The notes below the pieces were generated by a model. That model searched no databases, was not told where the DNA came from, and saw nothing but the letters and a program-made list of their open reading frames with translations. A stretch of 64,000 nucleotides of DNA. It comes from DYJE01 sp964637565 (GTDB taxonomy: Bacteria > Desulfobacterota > Desulfobacteria > Desulfobacterales > Desulfolunaceae). The stretch lies in the NCBI GenBank assembly GCA_964637565.1, contig CAZWTY010000011.1:1-64000 (forward strand), read 5' to 3'. Every line of letters begins with the position of its first letter. Within the stretch, counting starts at the first letter, position 1. This document shows positions 8,671 through 17,555 of the stretch, piece by piece. The position numbers and the translations under genes were made by a program.

Positions 8671-10473
8671 TTAATTTTCTTCAGTGTTTATCAGCTTTCG
8701 TTTGACGTAGCTTCCCGGGGCATTTTCTATGGCTTTGTACCGCCGATTCCCCGGCTTTCTTTTTGGAACTCTCAACCCCGCATACTCTCTGTTCCACCCA
8801 TGCCAGTTATTCCACCAGGAACCCGCTCGCCAGGTGCTTGTCGTGAACCATTCGTCCGGAGACTCCGGAAGACTATCTGAAAACCTGAAGCCGTACTTGT
8901 TCTTTTCAGGTGGATTGATGACACCTGCCACATGGCCCGACCCCGCCAGAACAAAACGGACCGGTCCGGAATGAATGCGGCAGCCATGATACGAGCCTTT
9001 CCATAAAACGATATGGTCGTCTTCTGTTGTGAGAAAATAGGCCGGTGTGGTGATGGCCGACAGATCAATGGGAACACCCTTGAGGACGATCCCCCCGGGT
9101 TCCTTGAGTTTGTTTTCAATATACATTTTGTTGAGGTAGAACGTGTACATGTTGGCGGGCAGGTTGGTCGAATCCGAATTCCAGTATAAAATATCGAAGG
9201 GAACCGGTGTCTTTCCCTTCAGGTAGTTGTTCACCACATAGGACCAGATCAAATCGTTGGATCTTAGCATGTTGAAGGTCTGGGCGAGCTGGCGTCCATC
9301 GAGGTAGCCTGTGATCTCTATGGTTTTTTTCAGGACATCGAGCTGCTCTTTGTCCACGAAGATACCCAGGTCGCCCGGGTCTGAAAAATCCATGAGGGTG
9401 GCAAGATAGGTCAGGGACGCAAACCTGTCTTCTTTTTTTCCGGCAAGATACGCCGCCGTCGAGGCGAGCAGGGTCCCTCCCGTACAGTACCCCATGGCGG
9501 ACACTTTTTGTTCGCCGGTAATATCCTTGATGATATCAAGAGCTTTGATGTGCCCCATCTCCATGTAGTCTTCATACTTCATATGGGCGTGACGGCTGTC
9601 GCAATTGACCCAGGAGATCATGAAGACCGTGTATCCTTTCTTGACCAGCCAGCGAACCAGGGAGTTGCTCTCGTTCAAATCCAGGATGTAGAACTTGTTG
9701 ATCCAGGGCGGGGATATCAGGATGGGGGTTGAATAGACGTCTTTGGTTACCGGTTCGTACTGGATCAACTGCATCAGTTCATTCTGGTAAATGACTTTAC
9801 CGGGTGACGTCGCGATATTTTTCCCCAGTTCGAAGGCCTGGGTGTCGGTCATTTTTATATGGATATTGCCGTCAACACTGCTGACATCGTTGAGGAAGTT
9901 TTCAAAACCCTTGATAAGGTTGTCTCCACCTGTTTCAAAGGTGATTTTCATCAGTTCCGGATTTGTCAGAAGAAAGTTGGACGGTGACAGGGCATCTGTG
10001 ATCTGCTTGGTAAAAAATACGATTTTCTTTTTTTTCTGTTCATCGATGCCATCGATTCCGGAGACCATGTCATTGATGTTGTTCGATGTCACCAGATAGA
10101 AATCCCTCAATAACTTATAGAACTGGTTGGAGTTCCATTCGTCGCTCTTGAACCGTTTATCCGTATGCAGGGCACGTATGCTGTCTTCCGGTTCGATACC
10201 GCCGATAAAGTTGCTCATGAAGCACTCGGTAAGACGCATGTAATCCGAGATAAACCGGTGCTGGATGTTGAGAAACGTTTCAGGATTCATAAAATATTTA
10301 AGCAAAGGCCCGCTGTAATCCGAAGCCATCATGAAGTCAGCCTTGATATCCGAAGAGCTGGACTGTTTTTTGAGAAAGAATGATAAAAGGCCTTTCTGTT
10401 TGTAGAACATCTGGTTCATCAGTTCGATGATCTTGACGAGATTAACGCCGGCATTCGTTTTCTTTTCAGGCAT
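8671..10473 (-). CDS. phaC: Polyhydroxyalkanoate synthase, class I-like
   Basis: A 600-residue PhaC that would polymerise hydroxyacyl-CoA into storage polyester. It shows the lipase-like box GYCTGG with catalytic Cys330, the aspartate Asp486 in EDDHI and the histidine His514 in GSGHVAG, the expected Cys-Asp-His triad of the alpha/beta-hydrolase fold. Length fits class I enzymes, which act without PhaE or PhaR. An ATG at 10485 is in frame, but 10473 is chosen because GGGGG lies at the right distance before it. No phaA, phaB or phasin gene is adjacent, so monomer supply must come from elsewhere. The N-terminal 90 residues are the usual variable region. Confidence 0.93.
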   Translation of the reverse strand: MPEKKTNAGVNLVKIIELMNQMFYKQKGLLSFFLKKQSSSSDIKADFMMASDYSGPLLKYFMNPETFLNIQHRFISDYMRLTECFMSNFIGGIEPEDSIRALHTDKRFKSDEWNSNQFYKLLRDFYLVTSNNINDMVSGIDGIDEQKKKKIVFFTKQITDALSPSNFLLTNPELMKITFETGGDNLIKGFENFLNDVSSVDGNIHIKMTDTQAFELGKNIATSPGKVIYQNELMQLIQYEPVTKDVYSTPILISPPWINKFYILDLNESNSLVRWLVKKGYTVFMISWVNCDSRHAHMKYEDYMEMGHIKALDIIKDITGEQKVSAMGYCTGGTLLASTAAYLAGKKEDRFASLTYLATLMDFSDPGDLGIFVDKEQLDVLKKTIEITGYLDGRQLAQTFNMLRSNDLIWSYVVNNYLKGKTPVPFDILYWNSDSTNLPANMYTFYLNKMYIENKLKEPGGIVLKGVPIDLSAITTPAYFLTTEDDHIVLWKGSYHGCRIHSGPVRFVLAGSGHVAGVINPPEKNKYGFRFSDSLPESPDEWFTTSTWRAGSWWNNWHGWNREYAGLRVPKRKPGNRRYKAIENAPGSYVKRKLINTEEN

Positions 10474-10540
10474 GGACGCCCCCATTCGCGAGTGATTTGG
10501 ATGGATGTATCATCGTGTTATTTTTTAACACTATAGCTTT

Positions 10541-10716
10541 TTAATGACGCCATGCCAAGAGAGTCCTTGCCTCTGTTTTTAACGCTCTTCTCACGTGCGG
10601 TTGTCCTGACAAACCCAACCAGCAATTCTCGGTGATAATTCTGTTAAATACCATTCGTGTGGCTGGAGCGGTCCATGCCCGCGATAGCGGAGATTGCTTG
10701 GTCCCGATATTGTGTC
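10541..10716 (-). other. Cryptic open stretch, possible degenerate element
   Basis: Between phaC and the thiamin promoter, one minus-strand frame stays open for about 58 codons without a convincing start codon or ribosome binding site, and a second minus-strand frame is open over part of the same stretch. The translated segment is rich in Trp and Arg (for example CWLGLSGQPHVRRALKT). I do not recognise it. It could be the tail of a decayed mobile element or chance. Confidence 0.25.
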
Positions 10717-10745
10717 TTTACATCGGCAAAACGATCTTTTATAGT
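10717..10745 (+). promoter_or_regulatory. Promoter of the thiamin operon
   Basis: TTTACA and TATAGT are separated by exactly 17 bases. The predicted transcription start (about 10752) falls immediately before the TPP riboswitch, as expected for a riboswitch leader. Confidence 0.7.
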
Positions 10746-10755
10746 GAGTCCACAT

Positions 10756-10850
10756 ATTCGCTGGGGGTGTCCTGACCGTGGTCGGGACTGAGACGGAAGT
10801 TATTTCCAACCCTTTGAACCTGATGCAGGTGATACTGCCGTAGGGAAGCA
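10756..10850 (+). promoter_or_regulatory. TPP riboswitch (THI element)
   Basis: The leader contains the THI-box signature in order: CTGGGGGTG (P2 side), ACTGAGA, then ACCCTTTGAACCTGATGCAG and TAGGGAAG. These match the pyrimidine-sensing and pyrophosphate-sensing arms of the aptamer for thiamin pyrophosphate. It precedes thiS by about 100 bases and should turn the operon down when TPP is plentiful. Confidence 0.95.
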
Positions 10851-10884
10851 CGAAAAAATCACACATCACTTTTTTATTTTGGTT

Positions 10885-10927
10885 TTTTTTGGCTTGCCTT
10901 CATGGCGGGCTTTTTTTTTGCTTTTTT
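10885..10927 (+). terminator. Riboswitch-controlled intrinsic terminator
   Basis: GCTTGCC and GGCGGGC (with G-U pairs) form a hairpin followed by nine Ts and a second T-rich tract. Its position between the aptamer and thiS makes it the likely expression platform, favoured in the TPP-bound state. Confidence 0.75.
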
Positions 10928-10953
10928 TGAATTGACCAAAGGACAGGCAAACC

Positions 10954-11154
10954 ATGGACATGACGGTCAACGGACAAACAGAGACGGTGAAAGACGGCCT
11001 GACTCTTGCCGGGTATCTGACTGAACGGAACCTGGATCCGGAGTCTCTGGTGGTGGAACTGAACCTTGCCGTGGTTCCCAGGGACCAGTTTACGGCCTGT
11101 GTTCTAAAGGACGGTGACAGCCTTGAAATCGTCCGCTTTGTGGGAGGAGGTTGA
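10954..11154 (+). CDS. thiS: Sulfur carrier protein ThiS
   Basis: A 66-residue ubiquitin-like protein ending in GGG, so the C-terminal Gly-Gly can be adenylylated by ThiF and turned into a thiocarboxylate that gives sulfur to the thiazole ring of thiamin. The length and the terminal RFVGGG are typical. It is the first gene after the TPP riboswitch, and thiG follows two bases after its stop. AGGC stands seven bases before the start. Confidence 0.95.
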   Translation: MDMTVNGQTETVKDGLTLAGYLTERNLDPESLVVELNLAVVPRDQFTACVLKDGDSLEIVRFVGGG

Positions 11155-11156
11155 AC

Positions 11157-11939
11157 ATGACAGGTATGACGAACGACGATGCGTTCGAGATCGGCGGAAA
11201 AAAACTGACGAGCCGGCTGTTCACGGGGACGGGGAAGTATTCATCCGACACCCTGATTCCCGCTGTGATCGACAGTTCGGGCTCCCAGGTCATCACCGTG
11301 GCCCTGCGCCGTGTGGATATCGGTGCTGAAACGGACAATGTGATGAAACATATCCCCAAACACGTGGTTCTTCTCCCCAACACTTCCGGTGCGAGAAACG
11401 CGGACGAAGCGGTTCGGATCGCCCGTCTTGCCCGGGCCGCGGGTTGCGGCAACTGGATCAAAATCGAGGTGATTTCCGACAGCGTATACCTTCTGCCCGA
11501 CGGGTATGAAACGGCCAAAGCCACGGAAATTCTGGCAAAAGAAGGGTTTGAGGTCTTCCCCTACATCAACCCGGACCTGATGGTGGCCAGATCCCTGGTC
11601 AACGCCGGGGCCGCCGCCGTGATGCCCCTGGGCTCACCCATCGGGAGCAACCGGGGGCTTCGGACCCGGGAGATGATCCGGATTCTCATCGACGAAATCC
11701 CTCTGCCCATCATTGTGGACGCGGGGATCGGTCGTCCTTCCCAGGCCTGCGAAGCCATGGAAATGGGGGCCGCCGCCTGTCTGGTGAACACGGCCATTTC
11801 CAGTGCCGGTGATCCGGTGGCCATGGCCGCGGCTTTCGGCGAGGCGGTGCGCGCCGGGAGAAAGGCGTATCTTGCAGGGCCGGGGGCGGTGGGTGAAAAG
11901 GCCTCGGCTTCGTCGCCCCTCACGGGTTTTCTGGGATAG
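11157..11939 (+). CDS. thiG: Thiazole synthase ThiG
   Basis: A 260-residue TIM-barrel enzyme that joins 1-deoxy-D-xylulose 5-phosphate, dehydroglycine and ThiS-thiocarboxylate into the thiazole phosphate. The Schiff-base lysine is Lys102 in NWIKIEVI, and the phosphate-binding loops GSPIGS and DAGIGRPSQA are present. A TTG six bases earlier is possible, but ATG 11157 has GGAGG six to eight bases upstream, inside the end of thiS. It works with ThiS, ThiF and ThiH, all encoded next to it. Confidence 0.96.
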   Translation: MTGMTNDDAFEIGGKKLTSRLFTGTGKYSSDTLIPAVIDSSGSQVITVALRRVDIGAETDNVMKHIPKHVVLLPNTSGARNADEAVRIARLARAAGCGNWIKIEVISDSVYLLPDGYETAKATEILAKEGFEVFPYINPDLMVARSLVNAGAAAVMPLGSPIGSNRGLRTREMIRILIDEIPLPIIVDAGIGRPSQACEAMEMGAAACLVNTAISSAGDPVAMAAAFGEAVRAGRKAYLAGPGAVGEKASASSPLTGFLG

Positions 11940-11948
11940 GAGGATACC

Positions 11949-13070
11949 ATGGGTTTCTATGAGGTGATGGCTGAGTACAGACCAGGCGACCTGGAATCGT
12001 TCATCGGAAAGGTGAAGCCAGACGACGTGAGACGCGTTCTGGGAAAACAGCGCCTGTCGCCCTGGGACTATCTGACCCTGCTGTCACCCGTTGCATCGGA
12101 GTTTCTCGAAGACATGGCGAGAAAAGCCCACGAGATCACGGTCCGGCAGTTCGGGAAAACCATTTTGCTCTACACCCCCATGTACCTGTCCGATCATTGC
12201 GTGAACCTCTGCCGGTACTGCGGATTCAACGCCTCCATCGACCTTAGGCGTTCAAGGCTTGAGCCCGAGGACGTGGACCGGGAGGCCGCTGTCATTGCCG
12301 AAACGGGCCTCAAGCATATCCTGATATTGACCGGGGAATCCAGGACTCATTCTTCGCCCCGATACATCGGGGACTGCGCACGACGCCTGGCCCGGTACTT
12401 CACGTCCATCGCCATCGAGGTCTACCCCCTGGAAACGGATGAATACGTGGATCTGGTCAGCGACGGGGTGGACGGGCTGACCTTGTACCAGGAAACATAC
12501 AACGAAGCCCTTTACGACAGCCTCCATCTCCGTGGACCCAAGAAAAACTTTTCGTTCCGCCTGGACGCCCCGGAAAGGGGATGCCGGGCCGGTATGAGGA
12601 CGGTGGGAATCGGGGCGCTTCTCGGTCTCGATGTGTTTTACAGGGATTCGTTTTATACCGGACTTCACGCCTGGTATCTCCAGAGAAGCTATCCCGAGGT
12701 GGACATCAGCGTGTCTTTTCCAAGAATGAGGCCCCATGCGGGATCGTTCCAGCCCGGGCATCCGGCGTCGGACCGTGAGATGGTCCAGGCCGTCACAGCC
12801 CTGAGGCTGTTCATGCCCAGGGCCGGAATCACCTTGTCCACCCGGGAGACCGAGGATTTCAGAAACAACATCCTGCCCCTGGGAGTGACGCGGATGTCCG
12901 CCGGTTCCTGCACCCAGGTGGGGGGACGAAGCCGGGACAACGCCAACACAGGCCAGTTCGATATTTCCGATGAACGTTCGGTACAGGAGATGGCCCGTGA
13001 TCTTGCGGCCCGGGGCTACCAGCCGGTGTACAAGGACTGGGAACCGCTGGTGTCCCTGGACGTGGCCTGA
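11949..13070 (+). CDS. thiH: 2-iminoacetate synthase ThiH (radical SAM)
   Basis: A 373-residue radical-SAM enzyme that cleaves tyrosine to dehydroglycine and p-cresol for thiazole synthesis. The [4Fe-4S] cluster ligands are Cys84, Cys88 and Cys91 in CVNLCRYC, the standard CX3CX2C, and the C-terminal region has NTGQFDISDERS typical of ThiH. Choice of ThiH over the oxygen-dependent glycine oxidase ThiO fits anaerobic life. GGAGG lies just before the start. An ORF in another frame covers its end but the true thiF start is after its stop. Confidence 0.96.
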   Translation: MGFYEVMAEYRPGDLESFIGKVKPDDVRRVLGKQRLSPWDYLTLLSPVASEFLEDMARKAHEITVRQFGKTILLYTPMYLSDHCVNLCRYCGFNASIDLRRSRLEPEDVDREAAVIAETGLKHILILTGESRTHSSPRYIGDCARRLARYFTSIAIEVYPLETDEYVDLVSDGVDGLTLYQETYNEALYDSLHLRGPKKNFSFRLDAPERGCRAGMRTVGIGALLGLDVFYRDSFYTGLHAWYLQRSYPEVDISVSFPRMRPHAGSFQPGHPASDREMVQAVTALRLFMPRAGITLSTRETEDFRNNILPLGVTRMSAGSCTQVGGRSRDNANTGQFDISDERSVQEMARDLAARGYQPVYKDWEPLVSLDVA

Positions 13071-13083
13071 AGGATGGAAGATC

Positions 13084-13734
13084 GTGGTGACGTCAACTGA
13101 AAAAACGTCGGTGTTCGAACAGGGCGCCCTCAGGTACCTGATAGACTGGGAGCTTGAAAAAATCCGGTCGGTGAGGATCGGCATTGCAGGGGCCGGGGGG
13201 CTTGGCTCCAACTGCGCCCATTTTCTCGTACGATGCGGGTTCAGGCGTTTTGTGCTCGTTGATGGCGACACGGTGGACGGCTCCAACCTGAACCGACAGT
13301 TTTTTTTCGAAAACCAGGTGGGACAATTGAAGGTTTCGGCCCTTCGTGACAACCTTCTGGCTATTGACGGGAGCCTTGATATCGAGATACAGCCGGTGAT
13401 GCTGGATACAACCAGCGTGGTCCAGGTTTTCCAGGATGTGGACGTGATCGTCGAGGCCCTGGACAGGGCGGCGGCCAAGGCCATGATGGCCGGACTTTTC
13501 ATGAACGGAGACAGGCTTCTGGTGTCCGGCTCGGGAATCGGGTGCTGGGGTCATCCGGACAGCATCCGGGTGAAACGGGTGAAACCCCTTTTCTTCATGG
13601 TGGGGGATTTTGTCTCGGAACAGAATGAGACAGCACCGCCCCTGTGCCCCAAAGTCGTCGTGGTGGCGGCCAAACAGGCGGATGTGGTGCTTCAGATGGT
13701 GTTAGGGAGGTGGGATCATGAAACAGATACTTGA
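13084..13734 (+). CDS. thiF: ThiS adenylyltransferase ThiF, short form
   Basis: A 216-residue E1-like enzyme that activates the C-terminus of ThiS with ATP. The nucleotide-binding loop GAGGLGSN is followed by DGDTVDGSNLNRQ, whose Asp and Asn-Arg-Gln residues bind ATP in this family. It lacks the four zinc cysteines and the conserved cysteine-rich tail of E. coli ThiF and is shorter, as in the ThiF family of many anaerobes. Starts at GTG 13084 or 13087; AAGGA lies ten bases before the first. A longer frame back to 12970 lies inside thiH and is rejected. Its 3' end overlaps thiE by 17 bases. Confidence 0.9.
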   Translation: MVTSTEKTSVFEQGALRYLIDWELEKIRSVRIGIAGAGGLGSNCAHFLVRCGFRRFVLVDGDTVDGSNLNRQFFFENQVGQLKVSALRDNLLAIDGSLDIEIQPVMLDTTSVVQVFQDVDVIVEALDRAAAKAMMAGLFMNGDRLLVSGSGIGCWGHPDSIRVKRVKPLFFMVGDFVSEQNETAPPLCPKVVVVAAKQADVVLQMVLGRWDHETDT

Positions 13735-14359
13735 TACAGATATCTACGGTATCACCGGCGAGGAGTTCTCAAGGGGCCGCGACAATCTGACCATCGCGGA
13801 GCTGATGATAAAATCCGGAATCCGGATCATCCAGTACCGTGAAAAGGAAAAACACATGGGGGAACGGTACAGGGAATGCCTGGCCATCCGTGAGATGACG
13901 GCGAAAGCCGGGGTGACGTTCATCGTGAACGACCATGTGGACCTGGCCCTGGCCGTGTCGGCGGACGGAATCCATGTGGGCCAGGAAGATCTTCCCATTG
14001 AGGCCATCCGGCGCGTCACAGGCGGAAAGATGATCGTGGGGCTTTCCACCCACAGCCCGGAACAGGCAAGGAAGGCTGTGGCCGACGGCGCGGATTATAT
14101 CGGCGTGGGGCCCATTTTCAGTACCACCACGAAAAAGGATGTGGTCGACCCCGTGGGTTTCGACTATCTGGATTTTGTGGTGAAAAACATCCCGATTCCC
14201 TTTGTGGCCATCGGCGGAATCAAGGAGCACAACGCGGGCGAGCTGGTGAGACGGGGGGCGTCCTGTCTTGCCATGATCACGGAAATTGTCGGTGCCGACG
14301 ATATGGTGAGAAAAGTTGAAAACATCAGAAACAGCATGAAAAAAGGAATGAGACCATGA
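13718..14359 (+). CDS. thiE: Thiamin-phosphate synthase ThiE
   Basis: A 213-residue TIM-barrel enzyme that couples the hydroxymethylpyrimidine diphosphate and thiazole phosphate to make thiamin phosphate. QYREKEK binds pyrophosphate, VNDHVDLALAV and DGIHVGQEDLP are the family signatures, and GVGPIFSTTTK and IGGI complete the phosphate site. It overlaps thiF by 17 bases and thiC by 4 bases. The kinase ThiD is not in this operon. Confidence 0.95.
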   Translation: MKQILDTDIYGITGEEFSRGRDNLTIAELMIKSGIRIIQYREKEKHMGERYRECLAIREMTAKAGVTFIVNDHVDLALAVSADGIHVGQEDLPIEAIRRVTGGKMIVGLSTHSPEQARKAVADGADYIGVGPIFSTTTKKDVVDPVGFDYLDFVVKNIPIPFVAIGGIKEHNAGELVRRGASCLAMITEIVGADDMVRKVENIRNSMKKGMRP

Positions 14360-15660
14360 CTTACACCACCCAGATGGATGCGGCGAGAAAAGGCATCGTG
14401 ACCCGTGAGATGAAAATCGTTGCCGAAAAGGAAAAGATGGAGCCTGAAAAGCTCATGGAGCTCATGGCCCGGGGCAAGGTCATCATACCCGCCAATAAAA
14501 ATCACCGGAACCTGGAGCCCGAAGGGGTGGGGGAGGGCCTCCGCACCAAGATCAACGTAAATCTCGGAATCTCCAAAGACTGCGCCGACGTGAACCTTGA
14601 AATGGAAAAGGCCCGGCTTGCCGTGGAACTCAAGGCCGAGGCCATCATGGACCTGAGCTGTTACGGAAAGACCCGGGAGTTCCGCCAGCGGCTGATCGCC
14701 ATGTCCCCGGCCATGATCGGCACCGTTCCCATCTATGACGCGGTGGGATTCTACGAAAAGGACCTGGCGGACATCACCGTGGATGAGTTTTTCAAGGTGG
14801 TGGAAACCCATGCCATGGACGGGGTTGATTTTGTCACCATCCACGCCGGGCTGAACCGGGCCACGGCCGAAAAGATCAGGAAAAACGAACGGTTGATGGG
14901 TATTGTTTCCCGTGGTGGTTCCCTGCTTTACGCCTGGATGAACCTGAACGGCAAGGAAAACCCGTTTTACGAACATTTCGACCGTCTTCTCGATATCTGT
15001 GTTGCACACGACCTCACGCTGAGCCTGGGAGACGGATGCCGGCCGGGAAGTCTGGCGGACTCCACCGACGCCTGCCAGATCGAGGAGCTGGTCGTGCTGG
15101 GGGAACTGACGAAAAAGGCCTGGGAACGAAATGTCCAGGTGATGATCGAAGGGCCGGGACACATGGCCCTGACTGAAATCGCCGGAAACATGATGCTCGA
15201 GAAAAAGCTGTGCCACGGCGCGCCGTTCTATGTGCTGGGCCCCCTGGTCACGGACGTGGCTCCCGGTTACGACCATATCACCAGCGCCATCGGAGGGGCC
15301 ATCGCGGCGGCCAACGGGGCGGATTTCCTCTGCTACGTGACCCCGGCTGAACATCTTCGCCTTCCCACGGCAGACGACATGAAAGAGGGGATCATGGCCT
15401 CCCGGATCGCGGCCCATGCCGCCGATATCGCAAAGAATATCCCCGGCGCCAGAGACTGGGACAACGCCATGAGCAAGGCCCGGGCCGAACTTGACTGGAG
15501 CCGGATGATCGAACTTTCTATTGACCCGGACAAGGCAAGACGGTACCGTGAGAGCTCGAAACCCGAACACGAGGACAGCTGCACCATGTGTGGAAAGATG
15601 TGTGCCGTCCGGAACATGAACCGGGTGCATTCGGGCAAGGACATTCAGCTGAACGACTGA
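14356..15660 (+). CDS. thiC: Phosphomethylpyrimidine synthase ThiC
   Basis: A 434-residue radical-SAM enzyme that rearranges aminoimidazole ribotide into the hydroxymethylpyrimidine phosphate of thiamin. The C-terminal cluster motif is CTMCGKMC at residues 409-416, with one residue less between the last two cysteines than in E. coli ThiC, and the protein is about 200 residues shorter than the E. coli form because it lacks the N-terminal extension. This short class is usual in anaerobes and archaea. It overlaps thiE in the sequence ATGA and closes the thiamin set. Confidence 0.96.
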   Translation: MTYTTQMDAARKGIVTREMKIVAEKEKMEPEKLMELMARGKVIIPANKNHRNLEPEGVGEGLRTKINVNLGISKDCADVNLEMEKARLAVELKAEAIMDLSCYGKTREFRQRLIAMSPAMIGTVPIYDAVGFYEKDLADITVDEFFKVVETHAMDGVDFVTIHAGLNRATAEKIRKNERLMGIVSRGGSLLYAWMNLNGKENPFYEHFDRLLDICVAHDLTLSLGDGCRPGSLADSTDACQIEELVVLGELTKKAWERNVQVMIEGPGHMALTEIAGNMMLEKKLCHGAPFYVLGPLVTDVAPGYDHITSAIGGAIAAANGADFLCYVTPAEHLRLPTADDMKEGIMASRIAAHAADIAKNIPGARDWDNAMSKARAELDWSRMIELSIDPDKARRYRESSKPEHEDSCTMCGKMCAVRNMNRVHSGKDIQLND

Positions 15661-15694
15661 GCCCAGGGAACAAAGGATATTCAGGAACGAGGTC

Positions 15695-16552
15695 ATGAAA
15701 CAGACAAGACGCCAGTCCATGCTCTGCCCCAACTGCAGAAAGCTGATCAACAGCGACGAACCCATGTGCCCCTACTGCAACATGGTGAAACCCGGTTCGT
15801 CGTTCCGGAACAACTCCCTGGTGAGAAACATGGACGACCCGAGAACCGTGGCTTTGACCATTGTCTGGGTCAACGTGGTGATGTTCGTCATCTCCCTTCT
15901 GTTCAGCGGAAGGTATGTGGGATTCTCCATGAATCCCCTGGATACCCTGTCTCCGGCCCGTTTCAGTCTGGAGATTTTAGGCGGAAGCGGTCGTATTCCC
16001 ATTGACGGTTACGGCCTTTGGTGGACCCTTGTTTCGGCTAACTACCTGCACGGAAGCATTCTCCATATCCTGTTCAACATGATCATGTTCTGGCAGCTCG
16101 TTCCTCTGACCGCACGGGAATACGGCGTTTACCGGATGTTCACCATCTACACCCTGGGGGGTGTTTTCGGGTTTCTGGTCTCCTATATGGCCGGTATTCC
16201 CTTCACCATCGGAGCTTCGGCAGCCGTGTGTGCCCTGGTGGGTTCCCTGCTTTACTTCGGAAAATCCAGGGGAGGTGTCTACGGACAGACCGTCTACAAA
16301 CAGATCATGGGATGGGTGATCAGCCTTTTCCTGTTCGGTTTCATCGTTCCCGGAATCAACAACTGGGCCCACGGCGGCGGAATCCTGGGAGGCCTGCTTC
16401 TGGGGTATGTTCTCGGTTACGAGGAACGGACCCGGGAAACGTCTTTTCACAAAACCCTGGCCCTGATCTGCGTGGTCGTGACGGTTCTCGTGCTCCTGTG
16501 GGCCCTGTTCAGCGCCGTTCTCCTGGTCATATCCTCAAACCGGGCTGTGTGA
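15695..16552 (+). CDS. Rhomboid intramembrane protease with zinc ribbon
   Basis: A 285-residue integral membrane serine protease. Residues 11-28 hold a CX2C...CX2C zinc ribbon facing the cytoplasm, then six transmembrane helices follow from about residue 50. The rhomboid signatures are His119, His124 and Asn128 (HGSILHILFN), the catalytic Ser175 in GASAAV and the catalytic His226 in NWAHGGG. Alanine replaces glycine after the catalytic serine of the usual GASG, which occurs in some active relatives. GAGGTC precedes the start. It lies 34 bases after thiC with no terminator between and 13 bases before dus, so it may be in the thiamin transcript. Substrates are unknown. Confidence 0.88.
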   Translation: MKQTRRQSMLCPNCRKLINSDEPMCPYCNMVKPGSSFRNNSLVRNMDDPRTVALTIVWVNVVMFVISLLFSGRYVGFSMNPLDTLSPARFSLEILGGSGRIPIDGYGLWWTLVSANYLHGSILHILFNMIMFWQLVPLTAREYGVYRMFTIYTLGGVFGFLVSYMAGIPFTIGASAAVCALVGSLLYFGKSRGGVYGQTVYKQIMGWVISLFLFGFIVPGINNWAHGGGILGGLLLGYVLGYEERTRETSFHKTLALICVVVTVLVLLWALFSAVLLVISSNRAV

Positions 16553-16565
16553 CAGCTCGTCCGGA

Positions 16566-17555
16566 ATGCCTATGAAACTTTATCTCGCGCCACTCCAGGG
16601 GTTCACGGACCGTGTTTTCCGGAACACCTTTTCCATGTTCTTCGAGGGTTTCGACCTGGCCATCGCCCCGTTTATCTCGGCGCTCCAGGGATGCCGCTAC
16701 AAAAACCGGGAGATCCGGGACGTCTTGCCGGAACTCAATGGAAGGATGCCGGTGATCCCCCAGATCATGGGCAACAACCCCGATGATTTTGCCGCCGTGG
16801 CCCGTGTGCTTCACGACCTGGGTTACACCACGGTGAACTGGAATCTGGGCTGTCCGTACAAGATGGTGGCCAAAAAAATGAAAGGGTCGGGCCTTTTATG
16901 CTTTCCCGACGTGGTGGATTCGTTTCTCGAACGGGTGTTTCCCCAGATCAAGACAGGACTTTCCATCAAGATGCGGCTGGGACGTCATGACAAACGGGAG
17001 ATCTTCACCCTGATGCCCATTCTGAACCGCTACCCCCTGGACGAGGTGACCATCCACCCCAGGACCGGCGTTCAGATGTACGAGGGGTCCGTGGATCTCG
17101 ACACCTTCGAGGAGGCCTGTTCCATGTGCCGTCACCCGGTGGTGTACAACGGTGACATCCGGAGCCTTTCGGATTTTGAGAACATGAAGCGACGGCTGCC
17201 CTATATCGATCGATGGATGATCGGAAGAGGGGTGCTGGCTGACCCGTTTCTTCCGGGTGTGATCCGCAACGGTAGAGATGCCGTGGATGATAAAATGGAC
17301 CGGATCAAACGGTTTCATGACGCCTATTTCACCGAACGGCTGGAAACCCTTTCCGGGCCGATTCACGTCATGGACCGGATGAAATCGTTCTGGAGCTGTC
17401 TCGCCCCTTCGATGGAGGACGGGGACGAGCTGTTCAAACAGATCAAAAAAGTCAGGGACCCCGAGATCTACCGACTCCGGATGGAAGCTTTTTTCCACCA
17501 GGGAACCCGGTGGCTCGGCCCATTTCAATCTTTGCAAGGAGGTTGTGACCCATGA
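16566..17555 (+). CDS. dus: tRNA-dihydrouridine synthase
   Basis: A 329-residue FMN enzyme that reduces uridines in the tRNA D-loop. It begins LAPLQGFTD, the FMN phosphate-binding start of Dus proteins, and has the catalytic Cys96 in NLGCPYKM followed by the substrate-binding MRLG, HPRTG and NGDI segments, and GRGVLADPF at the FMN site. It belongs to the Dus family; the subfamily (A, B or C) cannot be decided by eye. A second ATG at 16572 is an alternative start. The end overlaps the lytic transglycosylase start by four bases. Confidence 0.92.
   Translation: MPMKLYLAPLQGFTDRVFRNTFSMFFEGFDLAIAPFISALQGCRYKNREIRDVLPELNGRMPVIPQIMGNNPDDFAAVARVLHDLGYTTVNWNLGCPYKMVAKKMKGSGLLCFPDVVDSFLERVFPQIKTGLSIKMRLGRHDKREIFTLMPILNRYPLDEVTIHPRTGVQMYEGSVDLDTFEEACSMCRHPVVYNGDIRSLSDFENMKRRLPYIDRWMIGRGVLADPFLPGVIRNGRDAVDDKMDRIKRFHDAYFTERLETLSGPIHVMDRMKSFWSCLAPSMEDGDELFKQIKKVRDPEIYRLRMEAFFHQGTRWLGPFQSLQGGCDP

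Noticed and set aside
10591..10869. A 92-codon minus-strand frame inside the thiamin leader
   Set aside because: It covers the riboswitch and promoter; the RNA signature explains the region.
12970..13083. N-terminal extension of thiF into thiH
   Set aside because: The extension is not ThiF-like; GTG 13084 has a ribosome site and gives the normal family start.
12252..13502. A 416-codon minus-strand frame over thiH and thiF
   Set aside because: It crosses the ends of two clear genes and has no domain.
14164..15765. A 533-codon minus-strand frame opposite thiC
   Set aside because: Antisense shadow of thiC with no domain and a composition of mirrored codons.
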